Assembly: GCA_023391835.1 (NCBI GenBank)
Contig: JAEWAE010000037.1
Coordinates: 1-20,102 of the forward strand
DNA: 20,102 bases
Origin: Bacillota bacterium
GTDB lineage: Bacteria; Bacillota; Clostridia; Oscillospirales; Ethanoligenentaceae
Direction of reading: 5' to 3'
In this document: positions 14,850 to 20,102 of the stretch, one piece after another
How the letters are laid out: the number at the start of each line of letters is the position of its first letter
Numbering within the stretch: the stretch's first letter is position 1
Translations under genes and position numbers: made by a program
Notes under the pieces: model-generated
Told to the model about the DNA's origin: nothing
The model's input: only the letters and a program-made list of their open reading frames with translations
Database searches by the model: none

Positions 14850-15041
14850 GTGGATATTCAGGTCGGCGATATCGTTGTGATGAAAAAAAATCACCCCTGT
14901 GGAAGCAACCGTTTCGAGGTGCTGCGCATAGGGGTGGATTTCAAACTCAAATGTCTGGGATGCGGGCATGAGGTCATGGTGCCCCGGCTCAAAATCGTAC
15001 GGCATATCCGCAGCGTGGAGCCGCGGAAGGCCGGCGAGTGA
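14850..15041 (+). CDS. DUF951 family protein
   Basis: This 63-residue protein matches the DUF951 family of Firmicutes: VGDIVVMKKNHPCGSNRF, then VLRIGVDFKLKCLGCGHEV and MVPR. The CLGC pair together with the earlier cysteine in HPCGSN suggests a metal-binding or nucleic-acid-associated mini-domain. Its biochemical role is unknown. It starts at GTG (14850), with GGGGAGG 9 nt upstream; no ATG fits. In other Firmicutes DUF951 genes commonly sit among housekeeping genes; here it precedes prfA but is separated from it by about 200 bp of structured DNA. Confidence 0.9.
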   Translation: MDIQVGDIVVMKKNHPCGSNRFEVLRIGVDFKLKCLGCGHEVMVPRLKIVRHIRSVEPRKAGE

Positions 15042-15051
15042 CCCGGTGCCG

Positions 15052-15082
15052 GGGTGTTGCAAAAAAATCATTTGTAACACCC
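15052..15082 (+). terminator. stem-loop after the DUF951 gene
   Basis: GGGTGTTGCAAA (15052-15063) pairs with TTTGTAACACCC (15071-15082) through 12 bp including one G-T, with a 7-nt loop. No T-run follows on the plus strand, so alone it is a weak terminator; it may act with the next element. Confidence 0.45.
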
Positions 15083-15083
15083 G

Positions 15084-15149
15084 CAAAAAGCGCTTATAGG
15101 CGTTCGCCTATATTTTACGGCCAGGATGGCCGTGAAACTGCGCTTTTTG
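15084..15149 (+). other. three-way-junction RNA element, possible elaborate terminator
   Basis: An outer 10-bp helix, CAAAAAGCGC (15084-15093) with GCGCTTTTTG (15140-15149), encloses two perfect hairpins: TATAGGCG/CGCCTATA (15095-15102 with 15105-15112) and an 11-bp stem around ACGGCCA/TGGCCGT (15113-15123 with 15127-15137). Only three bases are left unpaired at the junction. A-run, GC core and T-run in the outer helix look like a terminator with an unusually folded apical part. It lies between DUF951 and prfA. Confidence 0.6.
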
Positions 15150-15179
15150 GCCCTTCAGATTATCGTCGCATCACAAGGG

Positions 15180-15214
15180 CTGTTATAGAATGTGCGGTAT
15201 GCATTCTGCAACAG
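15180..15214 (+). other. stem-loop in the region just upstream of prfA
   Basis: CTGTT (15180-15184) pairs with AACAG (15210-15214), and after a mismatch TAGAATG (15186-15192) pairs with CATTCTG (15202-15208), leaving a 9-nt loop. It ends 25 bp before the prfA start. A -10-like TATAGA/TAGAAT (15184-15191) lies in its 5' arm, so it may overlap a prfA promoter instead of being an RNA structure. Confidence 0.4.
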
Positions 15215-15238
15215 TCTCAGAGGGGTTTAAGGTGAAAC

Positions 15239-16312
15239 ATGCTGGATCAACTGGAAGCGACGCAGCGGCGGTTTGAAGAGATCACCGCCAGTCTGGCAAG
15301 GCCTGACGTGGCGCAGGACGTCGCGCAGTTCACCAAGCTGATGCGGGAACACAAACAGCTGCAGCCTATTGTGGGAAAATACCAAGAGTATAAAAAAGCC
15401 GAAACAGACGAGCGGGAGGCCCGCGAGCTGCTGGGAGAGACCGCCGACGGCGACCTTAGGCGGATGGCGGAGGACGAGATGCAGTCCGCTAAAACCGACA
15501 TCGCCCGCCTGGCAGAGGAGCTTCGGGTGCTGCTGCTGCCGCGGGACCCCAACGATTATAAAAACGTCATCGTGGAAATACGCGGCGGGGCCGGCGGCGA
15601 CGAGGCGGCTCTTTTTGCGGCGGATCTTTACCGCATGTATTCGATGTATGCCGAGAGCCGGGGGTGGAAAACCGAGGTGCTCAACCTCAGCGAGACCGGC
15701 ATCGGCGGCATCAAGGAAATCAGCTTCATGATCGAGGGCGAGGGTGCCTACAGCCGGCTCAAATTCGAGAGCGGCGTCCACCGGGTGCAGCGGGTGCCCG
15801 TCACCGAGGCGGCCGGGCGCATCCACACCTCCACCGTCACCGTGGCGGTGCTGCCCGAGATGGAGGACGTGGAGGTGCATATAGCCCCCGAGGATCTGCG
15901 CATCGACACCTATCGCAGCAGCGGCGCCGGCGGGCAGCACGTCAACAAGACATCCTCCGCCATCCGCATCACCCACCTGCCCACGGGCCTGGTGGTGGAG
16001 TGCCAGGACGAGCGCAGCCAGTTTAAGAACCGGGATAAGGCCATGAAGATCCTGCGCTCCCGGCTTTTCGACCGGGCCCAGCGGGCACGGGATGAAAAAA
16101 TCGCCACCGCCCGGCGGCTCCAGGTGGGCACCGGTGACCGCAGCGAGCGCATCCGCACCTATAATTTTCCGCAGGGGCGGGTGACCGACCATCGCATCGG
16201 GCTGACGCTTTATAAAATCGACGACATCATGAACGGCCGGCTCGACGAGCTCATCGACGCGCTTGTCACGGCCGACCAGGCGGATAAACTCAGTATGGGA
16301 GAGGGACTTTGA
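15239..16312 (+). CDS. prfA: peptide chain release factor 1
   Basis: This 357-residue factor recognises UAA and UAG stop codons and triggers release of the finished protein. The catalytic GGQ is at 231-233 within SSGAGGQHVNKTSSA. The stop-codon-reading tripeptide is PVT (187-189), the RF1-type PxT and not the SPF of RF2. The N-terminal helical domain and RGGAGGDEAALFAADL (115-130) are typical. The ATG at 15239 is preceded by AAGGTG, with AGAGGGG a little farther up. The methyltransferase gene prmC, often nearby in Firmicutes, is not adjacent here. Its stop overlaps the next start as TTGA. Confidence 0.97.
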   Translation: MLDQLEATQRRFEEITASLARPDVAQDVAQFTKLMREHKQLQPIVGKYQEYKKAETDEREARELLGETADGDLRRMAEDEMQSAKTDIARLAEELRVLLLPRDPNDYKNVIVEIRGGAGGDEAALFAADLYRMYSMYAESRGWKTEVLNLSETGIGGIKEISFMIEGEGAYSRLKFESGVHRVQRVPVTEAAGRIHTSTVTVAVLPEMEDVEVHIAPEDLRIDTYRSSGAGGQHVNKTSSAIRITHLPTGLVVECQDERSQFKNRDKAMKILRSRLFDRAQRARDEKIATARRLQVGTGDRSERIRTYNFPQGRVTDHRIGLTLYKIDDIMNGRLDELIDALVTADQADKLSMGEGL

Positions 16313-17388
16313 ACAGCATGACAACCCAGGTGTTTGCGGTAAAAGAGCCGGGTGCGGGCGACCCGGGCGCGGGCGACCCGGGCGCGGGCGACCACGGCGT
16401 GGCCGAAGCGGCCCGTATCCTGCGGGAGGGGGGGCTGGTGGCCATCCCGACCGAGACGGTCTACGGCCTGGCGGCCAACGCGCTGAACGCTCAGGCGGTG
16501 ACGCATATTTTCCGCGCCAAGGGCCGGCCGCAGGATAACCCGCTCATCGTCCATGTGGCTTCGCCCGAGTGGCTGCCGCGCTACGCTCTGGAAATCCCCG
16601 ACGCGGCCTATCGGTGCGTGGAGGCCTTCTGGCCCGGCCCCCTGACGATGGTGCTCAAAAAGCGGTCCGTCATCCCCGACGTAGTGTCGGCGGGGCTTGA
16701 TACGGCCGGTTTCCGCTGCCCTTCCCACCCGGTAGCGTCGGCGGTCATCGCGGCGGCGGGCGTGCCGCTGGCCGCACCCTCCGCCAACACTTCCGGGCTG
16801 CCAAGCCCCACGCTGGCGGAGCATGTACTGGCCGACCTGGGCGGCAAGATCGACGCCATCGTCGACGGCGGCCCCTGCGACGTGGGGGTGGAATCCACCG
16901 TGCTGCTGCTCACCGGCAAGGTACCCTGCATTCTGCGTCCGGGCGGCGTGACCCTCGAGCAGCTGCGGGCCGTGCTGGGTGAGGTGACGGTGGACCCGGC
17001 CGTGACCCATATGCTCAAGGCCGGGCGCAAGGTTGCCTCCCCGGGCATGAAATACAAGCATTACTCCCCGAAGGCCCATGTGCGTATTGTCCGCGGGGAT
17101 GCACAGGCATACGCCGCCTATGTCAACGCCCTGCCGGGGCCGGTGACCGCTTTGTGTTTCGAGGGGGAGCAGCCGTTGCTGCGGGTGCCGTGCGTCACCT
17201 ACGGCTGCGCCCACGACGGGGCTTCCCAGGCGCGGCGGCTTTTCGACGCGCTGCGGCATCTGGATGAGATCGGGGCGCGGGATGTATATGCCCGCTGCCC
17301 GGATGAGGACGGGGTGAGCCTGGCGGTCTATAATCGGCTGCTGCGGGCCGCCGGATTCGAAATCATCGACCCTGCGGCCGGGCAATGA
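16309..17388 (+). CDS. L-threonylcarbamoyladenylate synthase, Sua5/YrdC family
   Basis: This 359-residue enzyme makes threonylcarbamoyl-AMP from threonine, bicarbonate and ATP for the t6A modification of tRNAs that read ANN codons. The YrdC domain holds GGLVAIPTETVYGLAANA (41-58), KGRPQDNPLIVH (71-82) and APSANTSG. The linker SPGMKYKHYSPKAHV leads to the C-terminal Sua5 domain, so this is the long form. Residues 14-28 are three tandem PGAGD units between the first strand and the YrdC core, which is unusual. TTG at 16309 overlaps the prfA stop and has GGGAG 7 nt upstream; ATG at 16318 is an alternative with a 12-nt spacing. The end overlaps coaE by 4 nt. Confidence 0.94.
   Translation: MNSMTTQVFAVKEPGAGDPGAGDPGAGDHGVAEAARILREGGLVAIPTETVYGLAANALNAQAVTHIFRAKGRPQDNPLIVHVASPEWLPRYALEIPDAAYRCVEAFWPGPLTMVLKKRSVIPDVVSAGLDTAGFRCPSHPVASAVIAAAGVPLAAPSANTSGLPSPTLAEHVLADLGGKIDAIVDGGPCDVGVESTVLLLTGKVPCILRPGGVTLEQLRAVLGEVTVDPAVTHMLKAGRKVASPGMKYKHYSPKAHVRIVRGDAQAYAAYVNALPGPVTALCFEGEQPLLRVPCVTYGCAHDGASQARRLFDALRHLDEIGARDVYARCPDEDGVSLAVYNRLLRAAGFEIIDPAAGQ
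16348..16392 (+). repeat. three tandem 15-bp repeats within the Sua5-like gene
   Basis: The unit CCGGGCGCGGGCGAC occurs three times head to tail, with one T for C change in the first copy. Each copy encodes PGAGD, so copy-number changes keep the frame. Confidence 0.95.
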
Positions 17389-17993
17389 AACAGGGCGCCA
17401 TGTTTGTGCTGGGGCTGACCGGGCCCAGCGGTGCGGGCAAGAGCCTCGCGGCGAAACGCCTGGCCGAGTTGGGCTACGCCGTGGTGGATGCCGACCGGGT
17501 GGCCCGGCAGGTCATGGCTCCCGGCTCCGAGTGCCTGCGGGAACTGCGCGGCGCATTCGGCACCATGGTCATCGCGGCCGACGGCAGTCTGGACCGGCAG
17601 GCCCTGGCACGCATCGCTTTCGGCGACCCCGAGGCGCTGCAAAGGCTCGATGCCCTCACGCACCCCCCCATCGTGGCCGCCATTGCGGCAAGGCTCCGGG
17701 AACTGGAAGAGACCGGCTGCCGCCGGGCCGTGCTGGATGCGCCCGCCCTTTATGAGAGCGGGGCCGACCGCCTCTGCGACCGGGTGGCCGCGGTGGTAGC
17801 CTCGCCCCAGATACGCCTTGCACGCATCCTGCGACGGGACGGCATCCCCCGGGAGCGGGCGGCGGCGCGCATAGCCGCCCAGCCGCCGCGGGCATACTAT
17901 ACCGACCGCGCCGATTTTGTGATTGATTCGGATGCGGGCACCGCCCATCTGCTGGCCGAGACGGACCGGCTCGCCCGATTGTGGGGCGCTTGA
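17385..17993 (+). CDS. coaE: dephospho-CoA kinase
   Basis: This 202-residue enzyme phosphorylates the ribose 3'-hydroxyl of dephospho-CoA, the last step of coenzyme A synthesis. The P-loop is GPSGAGKS (13-20); VVDADRVARQV (33-43) and LDAPALYESG match the family substrate and lid regions. The C-terminal ADFVIDSDAGTAHL strand-helix is also typical. The ATG at 17385 overlaps the previous stop (ATGA); a second in-frame ATG at 17400 would start right before FVLGLTG and is possible. The length is standard. The lytic transglycosylase gene starts 31 bp downstream. Confidence 0.95.
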   Translation: MKQGAMFVLGLTGPSGAGKSLAAKRLAELGYAVVDADRVARQVMAPGSECLRELRGAFGTMVIAADGSLDRQALARIAFGDPEALQRLDALTHPPIVAAIAARLRELEETGCRRAVLDAPALYESGADRLCDRVAAVVASPQIRLARILRRDGIPRERAAARIAAQPPRAYYTDRADFVIDSDAGTAHLLAETDRLARLWGA

Positions 17994-18024
17994 ACGCTTC
18001 GCACCGATGCATCGGAGGGATGCC

Positions 18025-18636
18025 ATGAAACGTTGGATGGTGACGGCGGGGGCGCTGCTGTTGGTGGTCATTTCGCTGGCCGTGCTGTGGCAGACGGTTT
18101 TCCGGGAAAAATACCTCAAGGCGGAATATCCCCTCCGCGATAGTCAGTACGTGGGAAAATATGCAGCCGAATACGGCGTGGAGCCTGCGCTGGTCTACGC
18201 CGTCATCAAGAACGAGAGCAGCTTCGACGCGCGGGCCAAATCGTCCATCGGCGCCATGGGCCTGATGCAGCTGACTCCCGAAACCTTCCAGTGGGTCCAG
18301 GAAAAATCCGGCTCGCCGGTGATACTGGAAAGCAGCTATCTCTATGACCCGGAGGTCAACATTCATTACGGGACGTATTTTCTCTCGCTGCTGCTGAGCG
18401 AATTCGGCTCGCAGGATACTGCCCTGGCAGCCTATCACGCGGGGCGGAGCAACGTGAAAAAATGGCTGTCCGACCCGGCCGATTCAAAGGACGGACGGAC
18501 GCTTTATCATATTCCCTTTGGAAATACGCGCGTTTATGTCAAAAAGGTGGGGCAGTCGGTGAAAGCCTACCGGGAGCTTTACCCCCGGGCCCGTTTCGTT
18601 TCCACCGGTGTGATCAATTCGACAAGGAGTGAATGA
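18025..18636 (+). CDS. membrane-anchored lytic transglycosylase (SLT domain)
   Basis: This 203-residue protein cuts the glycan strands of peptidoglycan, forming 1,6-anhydro ends. Residues 5-25 are a single N-terminal membrane anchor or signal helix, and the rest faces the cell wall. The SLT fold is clear: catalytic Glu64 in KNESSFD, then GAMGLMQLTPET (76-87), and AAYHAGRSNVKKWL, followed by the YVKKVGQSVKAY helix. The start at 18025 was chosen because GGAGGG lies 5 nt upstream; the longer in-frame version from 17923 runs inside coaE and is not membrane-like. It overlaps the next gene by 4 nt if that gene starts at 18633. Confidence 0.93.
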   Translation: MKRWMVTAGALLLVVISLAVLWQTVFREKYLKAEYPLRDSQYVGKYAAEYGVEPALVYAVIKNESSFDARAKSSIGAMGLMQLTPETFQWVQEKSGSPVILESSYLYDPEVNIHYGTYFLSLLLSEFGSQDTALAAYHAGRSNVKKWLSDPADSKDGRTLYHIPFGNTRVYVKKVGQSVKAYRELYPRARFVSTGVINSTRSE

Positions 18637-18638
18637 CT

Positions 18639-20045
18639 ATGGCGGAGGAATCTAAAACTCAGGCAGAGCAGCTCAGAGAGAAGCTCTTCTATGAGACCAA
18701 GCACAGCGCATTGAAGCAGTCGGACGAGGAAATCGAGACGGCGTTCCGCTATTGCGAAAAGTATAAGGATTTTCTCGGCCGGTCGAAGACCGAGCGGGAA
18801 GTCGTGAATTTTGCCGTCCGTGCGGCCGAAAAAGCGGGTTTTGAGCCGTTTGACCGCAGCCGCAAATACGAGAAGGGCAGCCGGGTCTATCTCAACAACC
18901 GGGGCAAGGCCATCATCCTGGCCGTGGTGGGGGAGCGCCCGCTGAGCGAAGGGGTGCGCATCGCCGCAGCCCACATCGATTCCCCGCGGCTGGACCTCAA
19001 GCAGAATCCTCTTTATGAGGACGCGGAGCTGGCGCAGCTCAAAACCCACTATTACGGCGGCATCAAGAAATACCAGTGGACGACCATCCCGCTGGCGCTC
19101 CACGGGGTCATTTTCCGCTGTGACGGCACCAAGCTGGAGGTCAGCCTGGGCGAGGACGCGGGGGACCCGCAGTTTTGCGTGACCGATCTGCTCCCCCATC
19201 TGGCGGCGGAGCAGATGAAAAAGCCGCTGATGAGCGCAATCCCGGGCGAGACCCTCAACGTGGTGGTGGGCAGCCTGCCTTTCCGCGACGACAAGGCCAG
19301 CGAGCTTGTCAAACTGAATATTCTCAAACTGCTCAATGAAAAATACGGCATCGTGGAGTCCGACTTCATCTCGGCCGAGCTGACGATGGTGCCGGCGGGC
19401 CGGCCGGTGGATATCGGCTTCGACCGCTCGCTCATCGGCGCCTACGGCCACGACGACAAGGTCTGTGCCTACCCGGCGCTGACGGCGCTGCTCGACGCGG
19501 GCGTGCCGCCGGTCACCAGCGTGTGCATCCTCACCGACAAGGAGGAGATCGGCAGCGACGGCAATACGGGGCTGCAGTCGGCTTACCTGCGCTATTTCAT
19601 CGCCGACCTGGCGCGCCCGTGGGGGCTGGAGGGCCGGGATGTGCTCAGCCGCTCCACCTGCCTTTCCGCCGACGTGAGCGCGGGTTTCGACCCGAACTAC
19701 CCGGACGTGATGGAAAAGCGCAACGCGGCTTTTGTCAACCGCGGCGTGGCCGTCAACAAATACACCGGCTCACGGGGCAAATACAGCACCAACGACGCCT
19801 CGGCGGAGTATACTCACAAGGTGCTTTCGCTGTTTGACCGGGAAAATATTCCGTGGCAGATGGCGGAGCTGGGCAAGGTCGACGCGGGCGGCGGCGGCAC
19901 GGTCGCCATGTATATCGCCAACCTCGACGTGGATGTCATCGACGTGGGCGTGCCCGTGCTGTCGATGCACGCACCCTTCGAGCTGGTGTCGAAGCTGGAT
20001 GTGTACGCGGCCTATCAGGCATTCGGCGCATTTTTCCGCAGCTGA
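18639..20045 (+). CDS. M18 family aminopeptidase
   Basis: This 468-residue cytoplasmic metallopeptidase removes N-terminal residues, often acidic ones in this family, from peptides. The dizinc site is visible: His112 in AAHIDSPRLDL, Asp in YGHDDKV (about 272-273), Glu in DKEEIGSDG (302-303), Asp345 in SADVS, and His444 in SMHAPFELVS. The length fits clostridial M18 enzymes. Two in-frame ATGs exist: 18633, overlapping the previous stop but only 3 nt after AAGGAG, and 18639 at 9 nt. The second is preferred. With the peptide importer upstream in the window, it could help use imported peptides, though that link is inference. Confidence 0.95.
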   Translation: MAEESKTQAEQLREKLFYETKHSALKQSDEEIETAFRYCEKYKDFLGRSKTEREVVNFAVRAAEKAGFEPFDRSRKYEKGSRVYLNNRGKAIILAVVGERPLSEGVRIAAAHIDSPRLDLKQNPLYEDAELAQLKTHYYGGIKKYQWTTIPLALHGVIFRCDGTKLEVSLGEDAGDPQFCVTDLLPHLAAEQMKKPLMSAIPGETLNVVVGSLPFRDDKASELVKLNILKLLNEKYGIVESDFISAELTMVPAGRPVDIGFDRSLIGAYGHDDKVCAYPALTALLDAGVPPVTSVCILTDKEEIGSDGNTGLQSAYLRYFIADLARPWGLEGRDVLSRSTCLSADVSAGFDPNYPDVMEKRNAAFVNRGVAVNKYTGSRGKYSTNDASAEYTHKVLSLFDRENIPWQMAELGKVDAGGGGTVAMYIANLDVDVIDVGVPVLSMHAPFELVSKLDVYAAYQAFGAFFRS

Positions 20046-20102
20046 GTGATTTTTGTGCGGCGCTCGCCGCACGGCAAAAAGGGCGTCCGGCATGTCACAG
20101 AC

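Noticed and set aside
15227..17385. Long minus-strand frames (365 and 391 residues) opposite prfA and the Sua5-like gene
   Set aside because: Both are antisense shadows of well-recognised genes, with no plausible start sites or protein resemblance.
20050..20080. Hairpin GTGCGGC/GCCGCAC flanked by TTTTT and AAAAA after the M18 gene
   Set aside because: The T-run lies on the wrong side for the plus strand and the window ends soon after. The following AAAAAGGGCGTCCGG may be the left arm of a terminator completed outside the window, but this cannot be seen.

Overview
The window is a GC-rich stretch (roughly 60% GC by eye) of chromosomal DNA. It most likely comes from a Gram-positive anaerobic member of the Clostridia, in the broad Oscillospiraceae/Ruminococcaceae area. 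The signs are strong purine-rich Shine-Dalgarno sites, lipoprotein-type solute-binding proteins, a DUF951 gene, a three-domain S1-like protein, a PRK06851-type protein and short intergenic spacers. The assignment rests on family resemblance, not on a phylogenetic marker. Nothing indicates phage, transposons, CRISPR or recent transfer; this is ordinary core and transport chromosome.

Layout. (1) 1-170: the last gene of an rRNA operon (5S rRNA) and its bidirectional terminator. (2) 196-1937, minus strand: a family 4 uracil-DNA glycosylase followed by a PRK06851-type P-loop protein whose P-loops are degenerate. (3) 2366-8520, plus strand: a complete oligopeptide/dipeptide ABC importer (lipoprotein binding protein, DppB, an unusually long DppC, DppD, DppF), with a structured leader and a terminator. 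(4) 8614-9015, minus strand: a small four-helix membrane protein of unknown function. (5) 9329-13190, plus strand: potABCD, a complete spermidine/putrescine-type importer with a near-consensus promoter and a terminator. (6) 13270-14678, minus strand: a 124-residue protein of unknown function followed by an S1-domain RNA-binding protein whose ribosome binding site can be sequestered in a hairpin. (7) 14850-20045, plus strand: DUF951 gene, then a run of RNA-like stem-loops, then prfA (RF1), sua5/tsaC-like, coaE, a membrane-anchored lytic transglycosylase and an M18 aminopeptidase, mostly coupled by 4-nt overlaps.

How the genes work together. Two importers take up peptides and polyamines. The prfA cluster groups translation fidelity (RF1, tRNA t6A precursor synthesis), CoA biosynthesis, cell-wall turnover and peptide breakdown. 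Peptide import and the M18 peptidase fit an amino-acid-scavenging lifestyle, but that is inference.

I did not find a clearly new multi-gene system. The best leads for follow-up are small: the S1 leader hairpin, the three-way-junction RNA element before prfA, the four-helix N-terminal fusion on DppC, and the degenerate nucleotide-binding loops of the PRK06851-type protein.
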